Positions 1 through 12,605 of a stretch of 64,000 nt of DNA are shown in pieces. The stretch lies in the NCBI GenBank assembly GCA_023101725.1, contig JALJCO010001058.1, positions 124,001 to 188,000 of the forward strand, given 5' to 3'. A model generated the notes under the pieces. That model did not search any database and was not told the DNA's origin. It saw nothing but the letters and a program-made list of their open reading frames with translations. Within the stretch, counting starts at the first letter, position 1. Each line of letters opens with the position of its first letter. Source of the stretch: Atherinomorus stipes. Its lineage: Eukaryota > Chordata > Actinopteri > Atheriniformes > Atherinidae. Both the position numbers and the translations under genes were made by a program.

Positions 1-735
1 GTCACAGAGGCCAGATGTCTCCATCATTATACTGTGGAAAGAAATCCATCAGTAAGCCCAAACACCTTCATATCAGCAGTCATAAATGCCTCTGCGACAA
101 TAGTCATCACTGTCAAAACTTACTTCTTCTACTGTAAAACTGTCTATCACACGAATAAACCATGTAAAGGTGGAGCAGCTCCCATGTAATCAAGGACAAA
201 ACCCTTCCACTTCCCTTAGACATCAAACAAAACAAAGATTATTGCTTGATCCAGCATGAGTTAAGAGTTATGGAGAGGCTACGGGGTGGTCATCTGAAAT
301 GCCCTTGAGGAGGAGGTCGGCAGATTGCTGTTGAGATGACCTCTGACCTCAGATCAGTCAGGTTTCTTGAGGAATCAGAGAACAGCTCTCCTGCAGAGCT
401 GTGACTCACAAATTCTCTTCGGGGCTTTTTCTTCTAGGAAGGAAATTGAAGATTTGTATTGACCTGATTTAATGAGTACTACAGCCTGGCGTTGAAAAAC
501 AGGGGGAAGCAATTAAATGTCATTTTTTAAAGATTGTGTTCAATTTAAAATGTGTGTTGCATTTATCATTTATAGCTGATATTCTGAACACCATCATATT
601 TCATTTCCTGCCAATATGATGAACCTATAAAAGAATCATTTAACATTACTAGATAATGTTTCTAATAGATCAATTACATTACAAGTTAAACTACTTTTAT
701 TTCATTTTTAAAAAAGGGAAAAAACAGTCACATAC
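1..735 (-). other. kif26a: Start of kif26a intron 3
   Basis: AT-rich non-coding DNA downstream, on the minus strand, of the exon 3 donor at 734-735. The next kif26a exon is not visible, so it lies outside the window. Confidence 0.7.
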
Positions 736-3700
736 ATGTTTCGGCTGAGGGAGAAAGTTGTTGACTCTGGAGATGCTCCACATGCCCTCAAGGTACTGCT
801 GTGCCTGGATAGTGACGGTGCTGAGGGATCCAGTGAGTTGCCCTCCTGCGACTGTCACCTGTACACTGGTCTTGGGCCCTGAGGAGGTAGCAGGGCTCTG
901 GGACCAGCCTGGTACCCTGTGCCGCTCCCCAAGAGACAGAACAGAGCGGGTAGCAGGCTGGCTTTTTGATAACTGCTTGGAGGATGACACAGTGAATTTA
1001 GAAGGCTGAGATAAAAATGATGTCGTGGGCAAGGCTGCCATGTCTGAGCTGCAGGTAATGGCAGGTGTATGGAGCGTCTGCAAGGCCTCCTGCCTCAGCT
1101 GGTGGAGAGGTGTGGAGCACACCTGGCAACAGCCAGGTTCATGATTCCCAGGTGTCTGAAGCTGCTCGAACAGGAAGGTTGCATATCCAGGGTCCTGCAT
1201 AGAAAAGATACAAGAAGTGGATTTAAGTTGGCAAACTTAAATACTATAAAACCCAATGATTTGAGGCATATCTTAAATCTGCTCTGCTGCAAGGATTTCC
1301 TGCATGTCAGTGGTTTGCAAGCAGTGTGGTCCTCGGCCGCCCTCTGGGACCATCACTCTCTGCTTCAACCATTTCCTCTTTGTTGTTTGTTTAGATAGAG
1401 ATGCTTTCTCTGCATGCAACTTAAGACTGCTAATAACTTTCACAAGGCATGTGCTCATTTCACAGTGTCTGCTGGGAATCTGAGAACAAACAGGGAAAAC
1501 ATGAAAAGCGAAATATTATTTATTTTGTGGAATTTGAGACAGACGAGGGCTGTGACAATACTAGCCCATTACTGCTTTTAGAGATGACTTCCAGTGGAGT
1601 TTTGTCCTTTCACTACATCTCCAATAAGACACCCTAGGGTGTCCATCTCTGTTTGGAAAGGGTAAGAAAAGAAAATGACAGCTGAGGAGACTCCAGAGCC
1701 CAGAGCTATATAATTTGCATATGATAAGTGTCCCAGTGTGAAAACATATGATAAACCACCAAATGTGAGAAAAACAAACTCTTCCAGGAAGCTGGTCTCA
1801 CACAGAGCTGTCATTGAACTATTCAAATCATAAGTGAAGGAGGAACATAACTTTTCGCCTGTTTTAGAGAAACAAATGCATACAAAAACACACACACACA
1901 CAAAGATAAGATGGTCTCTTAAGAGGCATAAAGGGGCACTATCGGCGTCTGCCCGGTGGAGCTGTGGCCAAAGACAGGAGCTCACAGCCCACACATAAAT
2001 GTTTATGAGACCTTTGCTCCGCAGAACCTCCGAGGTGATCAGGAGGAGTGAAGCAGCAGGAAAAACAACAATCCACCGCTCTAATGCAGTTCCACTTAAT
2101 GCAGCTAACCTGACAGGCGGAGAGACCAAAGAGGCAGGCCAAGGGGCCTTAAATCAACTCCCTTTGAAAGCAGCTCAATACACAGACTTTTAGATTACCT
2201 TTCTCTGCAAACACCCACAACATTAACAGAATGATCGCACAACTTTACTGCAGCCTTACAAGAAACAATCGACATATCAGCAATGCATTTCTCTCACTCT
2301 TAAACTCCAGCTGAGATTTACTCAATGTGTCTGGACAGGAAAAAGCGTCTAATGTACAACGTGTCACAGCGAGGGATTTAAATGTAAAGAGAAGAGAGTA
2401 TAAACATATTGATTGGCTGATTGATTAAAGTGTTTATTTCAAATATGAAAGACAAAATGAAAAAAACAGAACTTTTGTAAAATGATCCTGGATCTGTGAG
2501 GTCTCAGTTCTGCTCAGGCGGGGTATGTATGCACAAACCTGGGTAGTTCCAGTGAAAGAAGATGAAACAGTCTGTGACAAATTGGAGTGAAATGTGAGAC
2601 TGAGCTGCAGAAAACACCGCTGGCTGCTATTTTCACAGTCTGGCCTTGCTTCATGTGTGCGCTTTCTATGCAGGAAATTGAAGAAAAGTCATAACCAGTC
2701 TACTCCACCCCTTCACCCTTTACCTTCCGACCACTCCTTACCCACTCGGGGCACTGGTAGATGGAAGAAATCAATGCCCCTCTCCCACTTCATGCATTGT
2801 TAGGCGTTGATTTAGGGGGGCTAATAAAATGACACACAAAGCTGAGCCCATCTGCTATTCAGTTTGGCTTCTGGAGGTTAGAGAGTGGGCTTCTCCTGTA
2901 AAGCTGTCTGTAAGCTTTACGCCCAGTGGAGTGAATAAAGGGTCAGGGCCAGGAGGCATATGAGGATGATTGCGCTGATGATGAGGAGGACGATGTTGAG
3001 GAGAATGATGTGATCAAAATGAAGGACACGGTGGAGGAGATGTGGAGAGGAACGGAAAGGGCATCAAGAGTGGTACATATTTCACAGAACAGTCAGCAAA
3101 TGCAGGTCTGGTTGTAAAAATATCTCAAGTGAACACAATAAAGCCGAGTGAAGAGTCATCGTGCTGCTGTAAACTTAAACACTTTACCCATATGTTCACG
3201 CTCTCACGTTCGAGCTAACTGCTTGAGAGCTTATGCATAAGCATAAAGTGGAAGACATGAAACGTATGATGCATGAGTGCTTCCAGCCCTGAAGCCATAT
3301 TGTTTCTTTTATTATCTATTTGATCTATTACTGACAGGAGCAAATAAATGTGAAGAGGAGCACTGCTTCAAAGAAATATGTAACGCATGCCATCATCAAA
3401 ATCCAGACGTCCAAAGCATTCAAGGAGTGGAGCTACGGCAGGGTTCCTCAGACAAGTGGGTTCTGGTGTTGACTTCAACCCGTGGTTTATCCATGACGAC
3501 TGTTAAACTGCAGGATGAGAGAAGTGAGAGGAGGAGGCCAGGGTTGTGGCCCTTGCCTGGAGGCTTGTGGGTGGTTGTATTGGTTTACTGCCTGTCAGTG
3601 CTGATCTTTATTAAACTCCGGGGACAAATGTAGTCAGATGCTGTGGCCTTATTATGGAAAGGAGGTGTGCTGAGCATGCTGGAGAGAGAAAGAGCTGCTT

Positions 3701-6700
3701 GTGGAATGAACCCTTCACAGCCCTTAGAGACCAAAGTTTGTCTTTGTCCCTCACACTAACTGTGATGAAATCCAGGGCAGCAGCAGCAGGCGAGATGAGC
3801 CACCGAGCCGACGGTCTCTCCGGGTTGATGGAGAGTGTCATCACAGACAGCCCGTGCCCAGAGGCTGATGGAAACAAGCTCAGCCGTAACCACTTATGGA
3901 TGAGGGGACAGGGAGAAAGATGTGCATGATTTCCCTCCTGTGTCTTCTTAGTATGCAAACATAGCCGGGAGAAGTCACACAGGTTTTTTCCTGAAATCAC
4001 ACCTCATTTACCTTGTCTCGTCAGTTCACCTTTTCTCTAACCAGGCGAAGCAAACCTCCATCCGACTGTTTCCACATTCACTGGTTGATATACCTCTGAT
4101 GTGGAGCGCTGGGCCAGATATAGCAAGCTGACTTAAATCACAGGAAGGTCACAGCGATTTGAAATGCATGAGGCCCCTCACTGGCCGAAACACTTTTAGG
4201 CATGCTCCATTGAAAGTAAAATACTCTGGGAACCTCTATTTTTCTTCCAGTTGAGCCAAACATATTTCTCAAAAATAAAACCTCCACATGACCCTCTGCA
4301 GTGGAGATAAAAAAAGAAAAATGAATTGAAATTTTATCAATGTGCATCCATACTGAGAAAAAAAATAAGACGTTCTGATATAGTGGAGCCAACAGCTTGT
4401 CAGCTCATATCTGAAATGTTGCATTTGCTTGTGTTTGATTTATTTTTCGAACATCAGTCATGGAGCAATTTGTCCAGCAGCAGTTCTAAAGTAACATGAA
4501 GACATTTGATATCCTGCAGTCCAGCGTTTGTTTATAGCAATTGTTCATTAGACGGAAAGATGAGCCCAGTTATCTCCAGGCTTTAAGATTTAATTGCTCA
4601 CTCACTCTTCACTTCCTTCCTTTCCCTTGTAAGGATTCTATTTTATTGTTTCAGAGGCATGAAAACATTCCTCAAAATGAGTCGGAGCAACACCACGCTG
4701 ATTTATCTGTCCTCTCACCAGCACCAGTCCTGTTTACACATCACAATTCTTAAGTACTTCCCACTGACTGCATTTCTTGTAAAATCAAGACCACACAGCA
4801 GCTGCTAAATCTAATGCTCTTTCATCTCTTAACTTTCCCTTCCTCTGCTAAATGTGATAGAGCTATCTCTGTTTACTTGGCCTGAGACAGTGTTGACCCA
4901 AACTGCACAACCAGACTGGCCCCCAATAAAGCGCAGGGCCCCAGTAGTTCAGGTCCCAGGGTGAGAACGAGAGCTTGCTTTCCCACAGGTAGCTCGGCTC
5001 ACTCTGACAGCCAAGTTGGAGAAAAACGAGCACAGCTGCTGGCCTTGCCCCGGGTGAGCACAGGGCATTAAGGCAGATTACATTCCCAGGATAAAAGCAA
5101 CACATCCAGCGGTATAATCCCCCTCACCCCCCAGCTCCTTCTCAACTCTCCCTACCACCACTTCTCTGACCTGCTCCCCAAACCCGCTGACTCTCAGATT
5201 CCCCGAATTAGCCGAAAGCTGGAAGGCCTGTAGCACTGATTAGATATCAGGTAGAGCCTTTTAGTGCCGCAGCAGATCTGGGATACAGACCATTAAATTT
5301 AACCACTGCCTGCTTGGAGGCAGAGAGGACAATGACTCAGGATGTCACACTAGCATGCTATTTAACTGTGGGAACGCCTTTGGTTGAACACAAAATGGGA
5401 CGGTTCAACAAATCACATCAAACAGATGTTTGCCTTGTCTGCTGACTTGACAAGATTAAACAAACCTGCAATAAGACTTTCCCCAAACAAGGCAATGGCA
5501 TCTCCAGAAATACAAGAAAGACTGTCATTACCCACCTGATTATGCTGCCTCAGACAAAAAGCACACGCCACTGCAGTTATGAGTTCATTCATCCACTGTG
5601 GATGTGAGAATAAATGCTGGCTGCTTCATTTTTCTGTCACTCTTTGGGGGATTTTATTGGAGCACAATAGGATTCCATCAAACAATGATGAAATATCTCT
5701 GCTGCATCTGCAGGATCTCTAATGACAAATTTGACTTTTGTCTAAATGAAGCTACTTTCAGACTCACTTCCCTTTATTTGAGCTTAAGCTTTTATGACGG
5801 ACACAGCAGCTAAATTGATTCAGTCCTCATCTTTGAGAAGATGGGTACATCTTTGTCCTGACTTGCCTGTTATTCCATCTATTTTAACCTCAACAACCTG
5901 TAACAAATACTAAAACCATGTTCCAGTTAACATGCTGGAAAAACTACAATTTATATCAGATGATATCTTTTTTTCTAATTTAGCAACTTGATTACATTCT
6001 TATGAGAAAGATAAGTTAGACAAATTGTTGATACACAACATAAACATATTACAATGAGTAAACTTCCCCTTTTTTCGTTATCTTGTTTGGAAAAGAGCAG
6101 CAGGCTTTTGCGTCAGTCTTCCCTTAAATGAACATCGAAATTGCCTCGTATCAAGCATCTGTTGAAGAGGAGCTTAAAGACTGATGACAGTCTGTCTGTT
6201 CTGTGTGACTTAGAACTTTCCTCCCTTTAAACTGTCAGAGAACTGCTGACAGAAAATGCAAATAGGCTTTACCCTCTGTGACACTTTAAACATATTATAA
6301 CACCACCTGTCTGCAGCATCACTGTGACATGAGAAACCTGCTGTTTCAAAGACTGTACAGATATTCTACTAAATGTAGCCGTGACCTTTTCTTGAATATC
6401 TTGATAAGGTTGGGGGTGACATTTTATTTTGTTTCAGTTGCTGTGATACACGTCAGTGTAACCTACATTGCAGTTAACAGCTTCCCATGACATCCGCTGA
6501 CACAGATGTCAGTGTCTGTCAAAAGCAAAGAGGTCATGGTTCGTCTTGATACTCAGGTTAAACACAGATGCACTCAGATGTGATTATTAATGACTATTTG
6601 CCAAACCACCTTGCAACCATGTATCAACAATTTCTCAGCCTCACCTAAGGATGTATCACTCCTCCATTCAGTAGATTCATATATCAGTAAGTGCCTGTCG

Positions 6701-9700
6701 CTCTTCCCACTGACAACTTTCATAGATGTTTTCATAAAGTGTAAAAGATTCACCAAACTTGTATTTACATAAGGAGAAAGAAGAAAAAATGTGTGTGTGT
6801 GTGTGTGTGTGTCACTCTTGTGTGGTTGTCTCTTTACACCACACCCATCCATCACTCCAGCCTGTCACCACTTGGCCAGTTAATTACCTTTTCCTGTTCA
6901 CTCACGCACATAAAGAAAACAAGCCCCTTTCAGACTATTTGGACAGATTTCTTTCTTTCTCTCCACCCCCTTCCCAACGTCTTTCTCTGTCTTTGCAGAC
7001 ACAAGGCAGCCTTCACTGTCTCAGCTCAAGATCCATCAAGCTTTCATCAGCTTCTGCTGGGGTCAAAGTGCTGTAAGGCTCAGGCTTGGTCCGGCACTGG
7101 TGGAGCCTTTGTCACACGCCAAAAAGGTGTCCTCATTCGGACATGCGGTGAATGATCATTACTTTAACTCATTATGAGGCTGATTTGACAGACAAAAAAA
7201 AGCATTTTACAAAAAACAGAACAGGCAAAGTTATCTCATTCATGAAAATCTAAAACAATAAACCAGAAGGATGAAACATTTTCCCCTTTCCTGCTTCTTG
7301 TTGCTGCAAAGTGAGTCTGGCAGCAGCAAGGCTTCTTGCTATTCTGTCCCCACCAGAGATGCAGAGAATTGTGTTTATGTATACTCACAGAGAAATGATA
7401 GTGCACTTCTAATTAAAATGGTTCATTTTTGGCTCGTAGACACTCTCAAGGTAGTTCCATTTTTTTTTTTTTCCAATCAGGCTTGCCTGTGGAATCAAAC
7501 CAAAATGAGTACATAATGAAAAATTCAACAGGCAAGCTGGAGAGGCAGGAGCCAGGTGTTGTTGTAAACTGCAGGTGAAGGCAAGGACAGAGGGGAGGAA
7601 GAAAATTTAGGAGGATTAGAGGGAGGGGGGAAGAATTAAAAAATCATCTGGTACACAGAATTTGGAAGGCTTGTGGAGAACAAAGATAATATGTACAATT
7701 CAAATAATTACCACTTAGATTTGAAAGTTAAAACTGAGTATTTAAAGGTGCCATGACATCAAATTTCACTTTTCTGGGGTTTTGGGTGTATAATATGATC
7801 TATTGTGCACTGATGAGGCCATGTGAATGTCCAGAGTGAGAATCAAAGTTCCTGTTTATGGTCTGTCAGCTTTGTCTCTCTGCTCAGAAACAGTTGAATC
7901 AGACAGCAGGCTATCATTCTACGTAGTTCTATCATTCTACGTAATTTAATTGCTCCAATAAGAGCACACTATCAAGTAAACAGCGCCCCCCCCTCTCTCT
8001 CTCTCTAACGGCCTATGCACCGTCCGCTCCCCCCTCCCCTCCCTGTCTGATTCAGCTTCGTGTATGGAGCAAGTAGTAACTTCTGTGCAGTCAGGTCTGG
8101 ATTTTCAAACAAATGGATTTAAAAGAAAACTTCTGCAGCAACACTGAGGGAGGCGGCCACAACCTTGTCATTACCTGTAAGTTTATTTATTTTCTAAATG
8201 CTGTCTTGTCTGATAACGTAGCTCAAACTGTCTGAAGTGCCCATGTTGCTAGCAGTTAGCCTTTAGCAAACTCCGATCGCAGCTTGACCTAGATTCTCCA
8301 AATAAGGTCATAGCGAAATAAGGTGTAGCCAATCAAAATGAAGTCAACGTGGTCTCCGGGTAAAGCTCCATATCATCACCGCACCCAACTGTATAACTGA
8401 GGAAGTGAGGTCTGGCGTTTCAAAACAATACTCCGCTGTAAAAAATGCCGTTTTTTTCTTTGGAGTATTTACATATGCAGTAATGCCAACAACATAAACT
8501 AGTTTTTAACTGCTATGTCATCACTCCTTTAAGGGTTGGAGTATTTTTTCCACCCTTGTTCCATACATTACTGCCATAATTAGTATTCCCAACTATTCAC
8601 TAGAGCTTGTTGAAAGATTTATTTTTGTCCAAGTGCCTACTCTAAAACACTCACCGCAGAGCACATGATCCCAACACAACAGTTCTACACTGCTATTTCA
8701 CCAGTATGTCAAAGCACTTTCCAGCCTATAAGCAGTGATGACAGCCACCTGCTTTTCCTCAGAGCTGCAGCCACTGCAGTTTGTTCTCAGGGAAAGCGTT
8801 TTGACTGGGAATGGCAGGGCTCACAGTTCCCTGCAGGTTTTTTTCAGAGGAAAAACAAAATCTGCTGAAAGCTTATGACGACTAATCTCCATTGGTGGGT
8901 AAAGTATGACAGCAGTGAGTAGCCACAGACAGAGTGAGTCATTACCAAAGAAACGTGCAATGGGAGAAACTGATGTTCAAACACAAGTAATTACAGTGCT
9001 TTATCAACAACCTCCATACACAAAAAAGTTAAAATCTTTATAACTCTATAACACAAAACTTATTAATCATCTTTGGATTATGTAACAATTTGTTTTATAA
9101 AAAAAAAATCCTATGTAAAACATGAATTTGCATGCACTTTATTTCATGTCCAATGTAATCACTCATCTTTCAGTGTTTGATGAAATGCAAACATGATCCT
9201 AGACATGAAAATAAAGTGGTACAGGAAGTGATGACAGGGTGTTCTGTTGAGTATCAGCAATTATTATGTCCACTCCTCGCTGCAATGGACAGTACAGTAA
9301 TTATGCTGGCACGCTGCCACTGTATGGATAAATATTCACGTATTCTACCCCTGAGTCTCAGCCACCCCCTCCCACTCTATCTCTCCACATGAAGTCAGAC
9401 TGACTGTAGATCCGGTGTGTGGGGAGAAGGCACATAATGATGCACAGTAAGTGGTTATTGTTGAGCATGTCTCAATTTTCACTTATCTGCCCCTGTGCCA
9501 GTGCAGATACGTGAGCTACAGGCTAACAGGTGAGCTTCACAAAGGTATGGGGACTATAGAACCAACCAAAGGTTAGACCCACATTTTGGCACCTCGACAG
9601 CGTTCATATGCTAAATCCTGATATGAGGTGAGCATCCCTGTCCCATTCACTCTCAGAATGCAGAGCATTATCTCACAGAGTGACACGCATTGTGTCTCAC

Positions 9701-12573
9701 AAAGCTGCTGCGTGTCTGAAGAACAATGGTGCAGCAGAGTTGCGAGAGGCGGAATCAGTCTGGTGCAGCATCCTGCTGTAGGTACAGCAGAGCTGGGGAA
9801 TGCTAATTTATCATGAAAGATGTCATTATCATGCCAATGACTTCTCAGTGAGCACAATTATCACTAATAATAGAAATAGAAAACATCAGCCCAGGGCTTT
9901 CAGCCAGGAGAGGCTGTATTAATGGAAACTGTTGTCTGTTTATGAGAACTCGTCACTAGCAGATGGTGAGAGGACTGATAGAAAACACAGCAAGATAAGC
10001 ACTAACCAGTATCTGTTTTTTCTTGCTAATTGAGATGTCTAGACACATTCAGATGAATCTCAGCTAGATAAGAAAGTAGGCTGAACTATCTCGGTGGAGA
10101 ATAGCACACACTAATCCACTTATTGAGTCTGCTGGATTTTCATTTACTATCCTTGAAAATGCTTAGCTTATCAAAATTTCTCCACATGCACATTTTACCA
10201 CTTTGTCTTTTAGGAACAATAGCATCCTGCAAATAGCTTTGTGGACTACAACAAAATGCTACTCCAACCATTTTACTTAATATTCAAATAAGCTGCTTAG
10301 AAGGCTTTTACATATTTTGTTGGGTTTTTCACTTTTATAGTGTGAAAAAATAAGTTTAACATTATATCTGGTTGGATTTTTGTAGACCTTTAAGTTGCAA
10401 TAAAATTCAATGAAATGCATTTTTGTTACATTACTTGAGACAAATTTAATGAAAACTGAACGAGGCACTGCTTAAACATGCAAAAGGGAGTAAATCAGTC
10501 TGTAAGTCATTCTAACTGCTTTTATGAAAACAATGGCACATGGTTATCTCAGAAAACAGTCTAAACACTGGATATAGATCGATATATGCAATATATGCTA
10601 AATTTACAAGACAGAAAACTGGACATTACTGCTGTCAATTCACATCACAAATCGAATGGATAAACTTTGATTCTCTGTCAGTTCTTCTCTTGAACTGTGC
10701 TGCTCACATTCTTCCTGCCATAAAAAGTCCCAACTATCTCAGAAAAAATGGAGGAATTAAGCTTGATGGGGAAACGAGCGACCCAGATTGTATGTTGGGA
10801 GCAACACGAGGATGGGAGATGTCATACAGAGTGAAAATGGAGAGCTTGAGTCTGTAATGAGATTTATACCTTTAGCTCAAGGATACAGTGGCATTCATGT
10901 GAGTCAGTGTGTCTCCAGCCCTGAGTGATGCACTTTAACTGCATTTAACAGCATGAGAAACACAGACAGAAGCAACTCATTTAGGGAAGGGTTGAAGGTC
11001 TGCTGCAGAGATACAGACAAATGGGTCCTTTTTATATTCATGGGAAGAAGCAAATGAAGATGAGCCACATGCTAAGTTCATGGTATAAAGCTTATACATG
11101 GCTCCAGTTGCCTTTTTTTCTTTCTTTAATAAAGCACACAGACCAATTATACCTTGTAAGACTGAACCATACGTCAAATCAGTGTCTTTTCTGTGTCACA
11201 CACTCACAATCATACATAAAGTAGTTTTAGGGATGCGAAAGCATGCCCAGACCATGTGTAGGGTTTGATTTGGGGACTGAAAGGTCAAAGGGTGGTTAAT
11301 TGTGTGACTCATGGAGGTCAAAACTGCCGTGGCCTTCTGCCAAAAACCTGGAACACCACCTGAAGCTCTGTCAAAAAAGACAAATGAACTCCGACCTCCC
11401 TGCTGATGACATCGACCTCGGTCAGCGAGCACGTGCCACATCTTAATCTGGACTACTGCTGCCGATCCAGAGGCGACGTGCTGAAGGAGCTTCGCTGTTG
11501 TTTACTTGTCTGGTCTCATGCTCAGTCTCATTAAGTTAATGTTCAGTTTCTGAAGCTCTGGTAGGGTTGTATTTCCCCTTGTCCAGCATCACAGCTGTAC
11601 TCGAGTCTCAACATGCGCACAAAGTGCTGGGAGAACAGAAACAGAAAAGCCTGCTTTGTTTGTCTGGTCAGAGCAACATTCTTGAGGGAGAAGCTCTTTC
11701 ATTTTTAGAGACCTCATAAAGCGCTAAAATTAACTTTGACTTCAAACTCTTGGAATTCCACCAGAGCAAATCTCAGTTTTAAGCAGCAACTCTGAGAAAA
11801 ATGCAGTTATCATGTTTCACCAGTCAATAATTAGTTAGCCAGATGCTGGAGCATTCACCTGCAATGCCGTTAGTAATGATCCACACTTTAGCCATTCAGT
11901 CAGTTCAACTGGAATGCCCCAAAATTACACCCCTTAAATGTCCACTGTGCATGTACGTGCGCATGCCATCCTGTTGTAAAGAATTCACAAATATGCATGA
12001 TTGATGGATAAAATCACTTGACAACTCCAGCCTGGCGGAAAAGGCATTGTGATTGAGGTTCAGGGATCATCCCAAGAAAAGGAGTGTCTCACTTTCATGA
12101 TTAACAAAACGTCAAAAAGGATTTCCCTTCCTAAACAGAGACCACAGTCATGAGAGGCTGCCAGCCAAAGGGACACAGTCAGATGGGATGTCTCTCAGTT
12201 CTGTTGGACTGTTTTGGAGACAAAAAATGATCCAGACCTGTGTCAACAGCTGGGAAAAGCATCCCTTGCTGTGCTTTGTAAAAGTGATAAAAATAACACC
12301 ATGAAGTATCCCACTGTGGGGTACGCCCAGAATGGGTCTGTTTTTCCTGGCTGGGAGGGTCACTGTCAGGCAGAGCTGGACCTCCAGCCAACACACATCA
12401 AGGCAGCACTTTCCTACAGCTCCATTTTCGCCCCTGTCTTTTCCTGTTTTGACAGGAAACAGGAGATGATAACATAGTCGCACAAACAAGCAGAGATTGC
12501 CTCCGACCTGCTGCCATGCTGTCCTCGTGTTGCAGTGGATGTCTGTTTTCCTTCGAGGGCCTTGTGTCCAGTC

Positions 12574-12605
<32 letters not shown>

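Noticed and set aside
1578..2129. 183-codon minus-strand open frame
   Set aside because: It crosses a CA microsatellite (VCVCVFVCICF), has no homology I recognise, and lies within the kif26a intron.
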